In this document: positions 57,262-64,000 of the stretch, piece after piece | Position numbering within the stretch: position 1 is the stretch's first letter | Layout: each line of letters starts with the position of its first letter | NCBI RefSeq assembly: GCF_018881605.1 | Contig: NZ_JACVPZ010000001.1 | Coordinates: 992,001-1,056,000, forward strand | From: Polynucleobacter sp. UB-Tiil-W10 | GTDB taxonomy: Bacteria > Pseudomonadota > Gammaproteobacteria > Burkholderiales > Burkholderiaceae | Length of the DNA stretch: 64,000 nt | Reading direction: 5' to 3' | Notes under the pieces: model-generated | The model's input: only the letters and a program-made list of their open reading frames with translations | What the model was told of the DNA's origin: nothing | Database searches by the model: none | Made by a program: the position numbers and the translations under genes

Positions 57262-58350
57262 ATGAAATTTATAGACGAAGCACGTATTGAAGTGATTGCC
57301 GGGCAAGGTGGTGCCGGAAGCGCCTCTATGCGCCGAGAAAAGTTCATTGAATTTGGCGGACCTGATGGTGGCGACGGCGGCAAGGGTGGTAGCGTCTGGG
57401 CAATAGCTGATCGCAACATCAATACCCTGATTGATTACCGTTACGCAAAAACACACACTGCGAAAAATGGTGAGCCTGGTCGTGGCGCAGATTGTTATGG
57501 TCGCGCAGGCGACGATATTGAATTGCGGATGCCGGTTGGCACGATCATTGCTGACTATGAGACTGGCGAGCCAATTGCCGACTTAACTACCCATGGCGAA
57601 CGTCTTTGTTTGGCGCAGGGTGGCGTTGGTGGTTGGGGCAACATTCACTTTAAGAGCAGCACGAATAGAGCACCACGTCAAAAGACGAATGGTAAAGAAG
57701 GTGAGCGTCGCAAGCTTAAGCTCGAATTAAAGGTCTTGGCTGATGTTGGATTGCTAGGCATGCCTAATGCGGGTAAATCTACCTTGATTACTGCTGTATC
57801 AAATGCGCGTCCGAAGATTGCTGACTATCCCTTTACAACCCTGCATCCTAATTTGGGTGTTGTGCGTGTTGGGGCTGAGCGTAGTTTTGTGATTGCCGAT
57901 ATTCCAGGATTAATTGAGGGAGCCGCAGAAGGTGCTGGCCTAGGCCATCGTTTCTTAAGGCACTTACAGCGTACTGGGGTACTTTTGCATTTGGTAGACA
58001 TCGCACCATTTGATGAGAATATTGATCCCGTCGCTGATGCTGTGGCAATCGTAAATGAATTGCGTAAGTACGATGAAGCGTTGGTCGAGAAACCGCGTTG
58101 GCTAGTCTTGAACAAAGTGGACATGATTCCTGAAGAGGATCGCAAGAAAGTAGTTGCAGACTTTATCAAGCGTTTTAAGTGGAAGGGTCCAGTCTTTGAG
58201 ATCTCAGCCTTAACAGGATTGGGTTGCGACAAGCTTTGCTATTCTCTGCAAGATTATTTAGATTCTGTACGTCGCGATCGAGATGATGCTGATGAGCGTG
58301 CTCAAGACCCTCGTTATCAAGATCAGCCAGAAGATAAAAAACCAGATTAA
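57262..58350 (+). CDS. obgE: GTPase Obg (CgtA)
   Basis: 362 residues. The N-terminal glycine-rich Obg fold ([32 protein letters not shown]) runs to about 158, and the G domain has [27 protein letters not shown] and NKVDM. A charged tail ([24 protein letters not shown]) ends it. It works in 50S assembly and stringent control. It probably relies on read-through of, or on an alternative structure to, the hairpin before it. Confidence 0.96.
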   Translation: MKFIDEARIEVIAGQGGAGSASMRREKFIEFGGPDGGDGGKGGSVWAIADRNINTLIDYRYAKTHTAKNGEPGRGADCYGRAGDDIELRMPVGTIIADYETGEPIADLTTHGERLCLAQGGVGGWGNIHFKSSTNRAPRQKTNGKEGERRKLKLELKVLADVGLLGMPNAGKSTLITAVSNARPKIADYPFTTLHPNLGVVRVGAERSFVIADIPGLIEGAAEGAGLGHRFLRHLQRTGVLLHLVDIAPFDENIDPVADAVAIVNELRKYDEALVEKPRWLVLNKVDMIPEEDRKKVVADFIKRFKWKGPVFEISALTGLGCDKLCYSLQDYLDSVRRDRDDADERAQDPRYQDQPEDKKPD

Positions 58351-58371
58351 ATATTCAATTTCCATTGCGCT

Positions 58372-59160
58372 ATGAATGCTAAAAACCCCCAACGGATTGT
58401 TGTCAAAGTAGGCTCTAGCCTAGTTACCAATAATGGTGAAGGCTTAGATCATGCTGCGATCGCAATGTGGGCCGAGCAAATGGCAAGCCTTTTAAAAGCT
58501 GGCTATGAGGTATTAATGGTGAGCTCAGGAGCAATTGCTGAAGGTATGCAGCGTTTGGGCTGGTCAAAGCGTCCCCAAGACATTCATCAGCTACAAGCTG
58601 CTGCTGCCGTAGGTCAAATGGGCCTGGTACAGGTTTATGAAAGTTGTTTTGCGCGCTTCAATCTGCGTAGCGCCCAGATCTTGCTGACAAATGCAGATTT
58701 AGCGGATGTAGAGCGAAATGCTAATGCAATGGCTACCTTGGATACTTTATTAAAGCTAGGTGTTGTACCGATTATTAATGAGAATGACACCGTGGTAACT
58801 GATGAAATTAAGTTCGGTGACAACGATAGCCTAGCTGCTTTGGTAACGAATTTAATTCATGCAGATTTCTTGGTGATATTGACTGATCAAGGCGGTTTAT
58901 TTACCGCAGATCCACGTCATAATCCGAATGCAACACTGCTCCCCGATGCCATTGCCGGCGATCCTGCTTTAGAGAAAATGGCTGGCGGTGCCGCTAGTGA
59001 GCTTAGCAAGGGTGGAATGCTTACCAAAGTGTTGGCTGCCAAGATTGCCGTAAAAACTGGTGCCACCACCGTAATTGCTTCTGGTCGTGAACCTAATGTT
59101 CTGACCCGTTTGATGGCGGGTGAAAAGATTGGTACCCGCTTAGTCCCAGCTTCAAAGTAA
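58372..59160 (+). CDS. proB: Glutamate 5-kinase, without PUA domain
   Basis: 262 residues, first step of proline synthesis. [42 protein letters not shown] and [14 protein letters not shown] of the amino-acid-kinase domain are intact; the active site seems complete. The C-terminal PUA domain (about 100 residues, present in E. coli ProB) is absent: the frame stops at GTRLVPASK, and nothing resembling a PUA follows in any frame before the convergent lipoprotein gene, so it is not a recent frameshift. Follows obgE by 21 bp. Confidence 0.93.
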   Translation: MNAKNPQRIVVKVGSSLVTNNGEGLDHAAIAMWAEQMASLLKAGYEVLMVSSGAIAEGMQRLGWSKRPQDIHQLQAAAAVGQMGLVQVYESCFARFNLRSAQILLTNADLADVERNANAMATLDTLLKLGVVPIINENDTVVTDEIKFGDNDSLAALVTNLIHADFLVILTDQGGLFTADPRHNPNATLLPDAIAGDPALEKMAGGAASELSKGGMLTKVLAAKIAVKTGATTVIASGREPNVLTRLMAGEKIGTRLVPASK

Positions 59161-59164
59161 TTTT

Positions 59165-59731
59165 TTAATAAATTATCCCGAATGAGTTACTGGGTTTTGT
59201 ACCGCCTGTAAACGCATTTGGATTGAGGGATTTCAAAACATTGTTAATATTTTTTTCTTGATTATTAAAGTTGCAGAAAGCGCCTTGCGCTAGTGCTGCT
59301 TGATAGCGGTTCGGGACATTGGTTTGGATATTGCGCCAAGTCGACAAGGGATTCTCTTTCCATGCGCCATTTTCTAAGGTGCCGTACAAGCGCCACTGAA
59401 ATGAATCGCAGCGAATTCCTTCGTATTGGGTTTGCACACTACCGTTTGGACTTGTTAGCGCCACAATATATCGGGTTACCCCATCTGCACCAATGAGTAT
59501 CGAGTCTGTATCCACGGAAAATTTAAAAATAGTGCGTTCAGATACATAAAAGGGTATTAGGGTTGCTTGATTCGGTGGGTTAAGTGGCATCGTAGTTGTG
59601 CCCTCTTTGAACACCATGGGTGCAAATGGATCTAGTCCGCTTTGTAGCGGGTCTCCAGCGCAGGCGGCTAAACAGGCAGCAAAGATAAGGCAGTTTAGGT
59701 AGAGAGCAAGCCTGCAGGATATTTTTTTCAT
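59165..59731 (-). CDS. CNP1-like lipoprotein
   Basis: 188 residues with a lipoprotein signal: KKISCRLALYLNCLIFAACLAAC, lipobox LAAC (Cys23). The mature part, with FSVDTDSILIGADGVTRYIVALTSPNGSVQTQYEGIRC and LSTWRNIQT, matches the CNP1-like family of uncharacterised betaproteobacterial envelope proteins. Function unknown; it is exported to the periplasm/outer membrane. Two bases separate it from the end of rppH, so they are cotranscribed. Confidence 0.78.
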   Translation of the reverse strand: MKKISCRLALYLNCLIFAACLAACAGDPLQSGLDPFAPMVFKEGTTTMPLNPPNQATLIPFYVSERTIFKFSVDTDSILIGADGVTRYIVALTSPNGSVQTQYEGIRCDSFQWRLYGTLENGAWKENPLSTWRNIQTNVPNRYQAALAQGAFCNFNNQEKNINNVLKSLNPNAFTGGTKPSNSFGIIY

Positions 59732-59733
59732 TT

Positions 59734-60327
59734 TTAGTTGTCTGATTTTTCTGAAGATCCAGCTTCATCTTCTTGTCCGGCATAAAAAGAATGCATCATC
59801 TCTAACGGAGTGCCCCATGCCATTTGTTGCATGCGAATGCCTCGAGAAAGGTAACGAGCCAGTTCTGATAATGCTAATTGATAGACTTCACGCTTAAAGC
59901 CAATTACTGCATCTAATTGGATCCAAAAGGGAACCCAGCGCCAGGCGTCAAATTCTGGGTGCTCTGAGGCGCGTAATTGAATATCGCTGTCCAGACCCAC
60001 TAGACGCAATAGAAACCAAATTTGTTTTTGACCACGATATGCAGCTCGATGGACGCGCGTGGAGTTTTGACGGCGCAAGTATTCCTCAGGGACGTCGTAG
60101 CGAAGCCAATCCCTGGTGCGTCCAATAATTTGGACATGCTCCGGCAGTAAGCCAACCTCCTCTTGCAATTCGCGGTACATAGCCTGTTCAGGGCTTTCAC
60201 CATGCTGAATCCCGCCTTGTGGGAACTGCCACGAATGCTGCCCAACGCGTTTTCCCCAGAAAACCTCGTTACGGCTGTTGAGGAGGACAATGCCGACATT
60301 CGGGCGATACCCTTCACGGTCAAGCAT
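59734..60327 (-). CDS. rppH: RNA pyrophosphohydrolase RppH
   Basis: 197 residues. [26 protein letters not shown] is the RppH start, [23 protein letters not shown] the Nudix box (about 38-60), and GQKQIWFLL with [10 protein letters not shown] the later RppH segments. It removes pyrophosphate from 5' ends of mRNA, starting decay. The C-terminus past residue 160 is variable and acidic. Divergent from proS with 48 bp between. Confidence 0.95.
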   Translation of the reverse strand: MLDREGYRPNVGIVLLNSRNEVFWGKRVGQHSWQFPQGGIQHGESPEQAMYRELQEEVGLLPEHVQIIGRTRDWLRYDVPEEYLRRQNSTRVHRAAYRGQKQIWFLLRLVGLDSDIQLRASEHPEFDAWRWVPFWIQLDAVIGFKREVYQLALSELARYLSRGIRMQQMAWGTPLEMMHSFYAGQEDEAGSSEKSDN

Positions 60328-60375
60328 GATCGTGCCTCAAATCCTTTAAAATCAACGATTTGATTATATCCATAC

Positions 60376-62118
60376 ATGAAAGCCTCACAATCATTTCTCG
60401 CCACGCTAAAAGAAGCCCCCTCCGACGCTGAGGTGGTTTCGCACAAACTTATGGTGCGTGCAGGTTTAATTCGCAAGCTTAGCGCAGGCATCTACAACTA
60501 TTTGCCACTGGGTTTGAAAGTCATTCGCAAAGTCGAAAACATCATTCGCGAAGAAATGAATCGTGCTGGTGCAATTGAATTGCTGATGCCGATGATTCAG
60601 CCAGCTGAATTGTGGCAAGAGACTGGTCGTTGGGAAAAGATGGGCCCGGAGTTACTCCGCATCAAAGATCGCCATGAGCGTGATTTTTTGATTCAGCCAA
60701 CCTCTGAAGAGGTGATTACTGATTTGGCGCGCAATGAAATCAGAAGTTACAAGCAGTTGCCAGTGAACTTCTATCAAATTCAGACAAAGTTCCGTGATGA
60801 AAGACGTCCTCGTTTTGGCATCATGCGTGGTCGTGAGTTCAGCATGAAAGATGCTTATTCATTTGATCGAGATGTTGAGGGTCTCAAAAAGTCTTACCAA
60901 ATAATGTTTGATGCATACACCCGCATCTTTAAGCGTATGGGTCTTCAATTCCGCGCTGTAACGGCAGACAATGGCGCGATTGGCGGCTCTGGCAGTCAAG
61001 AGTTCCATGTGATCGCTGATACCGGTGAAGATGCGATTGTGTATTGTCCAAATTCTGATTACGCAGCTAACTTGGAAGCGGCTGAGTCTTTAGCTTTAAT
61101 TGCTACGCGCGGAGCAGCATCTGCGGCGATGAGTAAGGTGCCAACACCTGATCAAACAAACTGTGCTGATGTAGCGAAGCTCTTAAATATTCCTCTTGAG
61201 CGCACTGTGAAGTCTCTACTATTTGCTGCCGATCAAGATAGCGGCCCGGCAAAGCTCTTTATGCTGCTGGTGCGCGGAGACCATGAGCTGAATGAGGTGA
61301 AGGCTAGCAAAATTCCTGGTATGACTGAATCGCGTTTTGCAACGGAAGCCGAAATCAAGCAAGCCTGCAATGCGCCAGCGGGATATTTAGGTCCTGTTGG
61401 GGTTAGTGCTGATGTAACTGTTGTTGCTGATCTTACAGTCGCCAATATGGCCGATTTTGTATGTGGCGCAAATGAAGCGGGACATCACTTGACTGGTGTG
61501 AACTGGGACCGTGATTTGCCTGAGCCATTGGTATTAGATATCCGCAATGCGGTGATTGGCGATCCTTCACCTGACGGTTTAGGCGTTGTTGATATTTGCC
61601 GTGGCATTGAAGTCGGTCATGTCTTCCAACTGGGCACGCGTTATTCAGAAGCCATGGGTTGCACATACTTGGATCAGCAAGGCAAGGCTCAGCCGATGGT
61701 AATGGGTTGTTACGGGATTGGAGTTACTCGATTGCTAGGGGCTGCAATTGAGCAGGGTCACGATGAGCGCGGCATTATTTGGCCAATTTCTATGGCGCCA
61801 TTTGAGGTAGTGATTTGCCCGATGGGTTACGAGAAATCAGAAGCAGTTAAAGCTGCCTGCGACCAATTACATGATGAACTTTTAGCTGCTGGAATTGATG
61901 TGATTTTGGATGATCGCAACGAACGCCCGGGCGCAATGTTTGCCGACTGGGAGTTGATTGGGGCCCCATTCCGAGTGGTCATTGGCGATCGTGGCTTGGC
62001 AGATTCTCAAGTGGAATTTAAAGGACGCACCGATGCTGAATCTCAGAACATTCCACTCGATGACATCAAGTCAAAAATAATTGCTGCGGTAAATACTGCA
62101 AAGCAATTGATTGCTTAG
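60376..62118 (+). CDS. proS: Prolyl-tRNA synthetase
   Basis: 580 residues, bacterial-type ProS. Class II motifs are visible: motif 1 region [34 protein letters not shown], motif 2 [26 protein letters not shown], and motif 3 [17 protein letters not shown]. Between motifs 2 and 3 is the editing (INS) domain, starting near residue 225 and containing [19 protein letters not shown]. The anticodon domain ends the protein. Starts at ATG 60376. Confidence 0.97.
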   Translation: MKASQSFLATLKEAPSDAEVVSHKLMVRAGLIRKLSAGIYNYLPLGLKVIRKVENIIREEMNRAGAIELLMPMIQPAELWQETGRWEKMGPELLRIKDRHERDFLIQPTSEEVITDLARNEIRSYKQLPVNFYQIQTKFRDERRPRFGIMRGREFSMKDAYSFDRDVEGLKKSYQIMFDAYTRIFKRMGLQFRAVTADNGAIGGSGSQEFHVIADTGEDAIVYCPNSDYAANLEAAESLALIATRGAASAAMSKVPTPDQTNCADVAKLLNIPLERTVKSLLFAADQDSGPAKLFMLLVRGDHELNEVKASKIPGMTESRFATEAEIKQACNAPAGYLGPVGVSADVTVVADLTVANMADFVCGANEAGHHLTGVNWDRDLPEPLVLDIRNAVIGDPSPDGLGVVDICRGIEVGHVFQLGTRYSEAMGCTYLDQQGKAQPMVMGCYGIGVTRLLGAAIEQGHDERGIIWPISMAPFEVVICPMGYEKSEAVKAACDQLHDELLAAGIDVILDDRNERPGAMFADWELIGAPFRVVIGDRGLADSQVEFKGRTDAESQNIPLDDIKSKIIAAVNTAKQLIA

Positions 62119-62132
62119 TTAAACCTCGTTTA

Positions 62133-63515
62133 TTATTTTTTAAAGAGTCCGCCAATTCCCTTGGCGGCTCCTTTGGCAGCCATGCTAGCCATGGTACGCG
62201 CCATTTTTCCACCTTTGAATTGTTTCATCATCGTTTGCATTTGTTCGAATTGAGCAAGCAGGCGATTCACTTCTTGTACTTCTACCCCAGAACCTGCAGC
62301 AATCCGACGCTTGCGGCTAGCTTTTAGTAATTCAGGTTTTCTGCGCTCTTGGGGAGTCATGCTATCTATGATGCCGCGCATGCGCGTGGTTTGTTTATCG
62401 GCATTGCTCAGGTTTGCTTTGGATGCCGCTTGTGCAACTTGGCTGGGTAATTTATCCATGAGGCTGGCCATGCCACCCATCTTTTGCATCTGCATCAGTT
62501 GATCTCGAAAATCCTCAAGATCAAACCCACCTTTAGAAATCTTACTTGCTAATTTTTCTGCTTTAGCAACATCAACGTGTTGCTGCGCTTGTTCAACCAA
62601 GGCAAGGATGTCGCCCATGCCCAAGATGCGATTGGCCATACGATTGGCATCAAAAGCTTCCAGGCCATCCATCTTCTCGGCTACGCCGATAAACTTGAGA
62701 GGAACGCCTGTAACTTGACGAACAGAAAGCGCTGCACCGCCGCGGGAGTCGCCATCTAGTTTGGTGAGAATGACGCCCGTTAGTGGGAGAGCTTCGTGGA
62801 ATGCTTTGGCGGTATTGACGGCATCTTGGCCAAGCATCGCATCAACTACAAATAAGGTTTCGATGGGATTGAGGCTGGCATGCAAAGTTTTAATTTCTTG
62901 CATGAGTACTTCATCAATACCAAGGCGACCTGCGGTATCCACTAAAACTACGTCAAAGTAGTGACGGCGCGCCCAATCAAGAGCGGCGAGTGCAATGTCA
63001 TTGGGTTTTTGGCTAATGTCGCTCGGGAAAAAATTTGCACCCACTTGTTTGGTAACCGTCTCTAATTGCTCGATTGCGGCTGGACGATAGACGTCGCAAG
63101 AAACAGTGAGAACTTTCTTCTTCTTCTTTTCTTGCAACCACTTGGCAAGTTTGCCAACGGAGGTCGTTTTACCGGCACCCTGCAAGCCAGCCATCAATAT
63201 CACCGCTGGCGGCTGGGTTGCTAGATTGAGTTCGCCACTTTGATTGGTGTCACCCATCATTACTTGAGCGAGCTCACGCTGCACTACGCCAACCAGAGCT
63301 TGTCCTGGACTTAGGCTGCCAACCACTTCCTCACCAAGGGCTTTAAATTTAATCCGCTCCAGTAAAGACTTCACCACTGGAAGCGCTACGTCAGCCTCCA
63401 ATAAGGCTAAACGGATTTCCCGCAGCATTTCTGCGGTATTGGCTTCTGTGAGGCGGGCTTGGCCTCGCATCGTTTTAACAACGCGAGATAGGCGGTCGGT
63501 GAGGTTTTCTAGCAT
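62133..63515 (-). CDS. ffh: Signal recognition particle protein Ffh
   Basis: 460 residues. N domain, then G domain with GLQGAGKTTSVGKLAKWL, DTAGRLGID, TKLDGDSRGGAALSV, then the methionine-rich M domain (QLMQMQKMGGMASLMDKLP; MRGIIDSMTPQERRKPELL; SRKRRIAAGSGV) that binds 4.5S RNA and signal sequences. A tail ending GIGGLFKK is typical of betaproteobacteria. Divergent, 20 bp away, from the CcsA-like gene. Confidence 0.97.
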   Translation of the reverse strand: MLENLTDRLSRVVKTMRGQARLTEANTAEMLREIRLALLEADVALPVVKSLLERIKFKALGEEVVGSLSPGQALVGVVQRELAQVMMGDTNQSGELNLATQPPAVILMAGLQGAGKTTSVGKLAKWLQEKKKKKVLTVSCDVYRPAAIEQLETVTKQVGANFFPSDISQKPNDIALAALDWARRHYFDVVLVDTAGRLGIDEVLMQEIKTLHASLNPIETLFVVDAMLGQDAVNTAKAFHEALPLTGVILTKLDGDSRGGAALSVRQVTGVPLKFIGVAEKMDGLEAFDANRMANRILGMGDILALVEQAQQHVDVAKAEKLASKISKGGFDLEDFRDQLMQMQKMGGMASLMDKLPSQVAQAASKANLSNADKQTTRMRGIIDSMTPQERRKPELLKASRKRRIAAGSGVEVQEVNRLLAQFEQMQTMMKQFKGGKMARTMASMAAKGAAKGIGGLFKK

Positions 63516-63535
63516 TTATCGATTAGACTTTCCAG

Positions 63536-64000
63536 ATGGATATTTTAGGTTACTCAAGTTACGGATGGCTCCCTTCCGCACTTTATTTAGCGCTTTTGCT
63601 TGTTTTGAGCTTCAAACCCAAGAGCGGCGTGGAGTCTGGACTCTCAAGCACGGTGGTGCAAGCTGCAATTTTTGTGATTTTGGTGATTCATGGGGTGCAA
63701 CTTCATGACTCTGTGTTCACTCCCCAGGGCTTTGTATTTGGTTTTGCGCAAGATTTGTCCTTAATTGCTTGGGTTGGCCTGGCTTTTTATTGGTTTCAAT
63801 CATGGTTTTTGCCTATCTCTAGCTTACGTTGGATGGCCTTAATGTTTGCGCTGGTTTGCGCATCCCTGCCCAATATTTTTCCTGGAACCTTAATTTCACC
63901 TAAGGCTGTTTCAGACCCTTGGTTTAAGGGGCACTTCGTAGTTGCTACGGTTTCAGTTGGTTTGTTGAGTCTAGCGGCGATGCATGCCATGCTCATGAGC
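63536..64000 (+). CDS. CcsA/YpjD-like integral membrane protein, cut by the window edge
   Basis: The frame opens at ATG 63536 and stays open for 155 codons to the window end. It shows at least four hydrophobic segments (SALYLALLLVLSF; AAIFVILVIHGVQLHD; FGFAQDLSLIAWVGLAFYWF; WMALMFALVCASLP), and ends in HFVVATVSVGLLSLAAMHAMLM. Histidines in VIHGVQLHD and KGHFVVA are at places used as haem ligands in the CcsA/CcmC group. Position beside ffh fits YpjD, an inner-membrane CcsA-family protein of unclear role. Confidence 0.7.
   Translation, partial: MDILGYSSYGWLPSALYLALLLVLSFKPKSGVESGLSSTVVQAAIFVILVIHGVQLHDSVFTPQGFVFGFAQDLSLIAWVGLAFYWFQSWFLPISSLRWMALMFALVCASLPNIFPGTLISPKAVSDPWFKGHFVVATVSVGLLSLAAMHAMLMS

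Noticed and set aside
60340..60362. AATCAA-CGAT-TTGATT repeat before proS
   Set aside because: Short, AT-rich arms close to the promoter; could easily be chance and has no T-run or known match.
60000..60491. 163-residue reverse frame spanning the rppH-proS gap
   Set aside because: It covers the start regions of two well-supported genes and has no recognisable domain.
1..64000. tRNA, rRNA, CRISPR, insertion sequence or prophage
   Set aside because: No cloverleaf-like intergenic stretch, repeat-spacer array, transposase or terminal inverted repeat was seen; intergenic gaps are nearly all under 150 bp, with the coq7-mraZ gap the main exception.

Overview
The window looks like a contiguous piece of core chromosome from a moderately AT-leaning betaproteobacterium of the Burkholderiaceae; Polynucleobacter is my best guess. 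This rests on gene order (rpe-trpEGDC, the complete mraZ-to-ftsZ division/wall cluster followed by peroxiredoxin-lpxC-DUF721-secA-argJ-ATPase-mutT-zapD-coaE-pilC-pilB, and ispB | rplU-rpmA-obgE-proB-rppH-proS), on compact genes that often overlap at ATGA, and on protein sequences typical of that group. No database search was possible. I saw no rRNA, tRNA, CRISPR array, insertion sequence or prophage.

Layout. 1-7.5 kb: 5' part of a UbiH-type monooxygenase, ychF, a MarR-like regulator divergent from a small membrane protein, and a reverse-strand rpe-trpE-trpG-trpD-trpC operon. 7.5-16.4 kb: apaG, a possible 37-residue membrane protein, mltA, an enoyl-CoA hydratase, an M20 amidohydrolase, the biotin genes (bioA-bioF-bioD divergent from bioB) and coq7. 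16.4-34.1 kb: a 290-bp regulatory region, then mraZ-rsmH-ftsL-ftsI-murE-murF-mraY-murD-ftsW-murG-murC-ddl-ftsQ-ftsA-ftsZ, all on the + strand and nearly all overlapping. 34.2-39.1 kb: peroxiredoxin, lpxC, DUF721/DciA-like, secA. 39.2-41.8 kb: a two-gene molybdenum hydroxylase (IorA/IorB type). 41.9-50 kb: argJ, a DUF815 ATPase, mutT, then reverse-strand corC-like, short pilB, short pilC, coaE, zapD, and forward ogt. 50-55.5 kb: squalene/phytoene synthase, Na+/solute symporter, ketopantoate reductase family, FAH-family hydrolase, and a cysteine-containing GrdB-like protein. 55.5-64 kb: ispB, rplU-rpmA-obgE-proB, a CNP1-like lipoprotein, rppH, proS, ffh and the start of a CcsA/YpjD-like membrane protein.

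How the genes work together. The dcw cluster makes lipid-linked peptidoglycan precursor (MurC-F, MraY, MurG, Ddl), polymerises it at the septum (FtsW/FtsI) and builds the Z-ring (FtsA/FtsZ, with ZapD encoded further on). LpxC and SecA supply outer-membrane lipid A and protein export. Trp, biotin, arginine, proline, CoA and quinone genes are ordinary biosynthesis.

The most interesting signals are regulatory. A near-perfect LexA-type palindrome and a second 16-bp palindrome lie upstream of the dcw promoter, which itself carries 10-bp-period MraZ boxes. A full-consensus promoter for rplU sits over the ispB start codon. A terminator-like hairpin between rpmA and obgE contains the only Shine-Dalgarno-like sequence of obgE. 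Among proteins, the GrdB-like CxxC protein, the PUA-less ProB, the shortened PilB/PilC pair and the 37-residue membrane ORF sharing a CATG start with mltA deserve a second look. I did not find a large undescribed multi-gene system.
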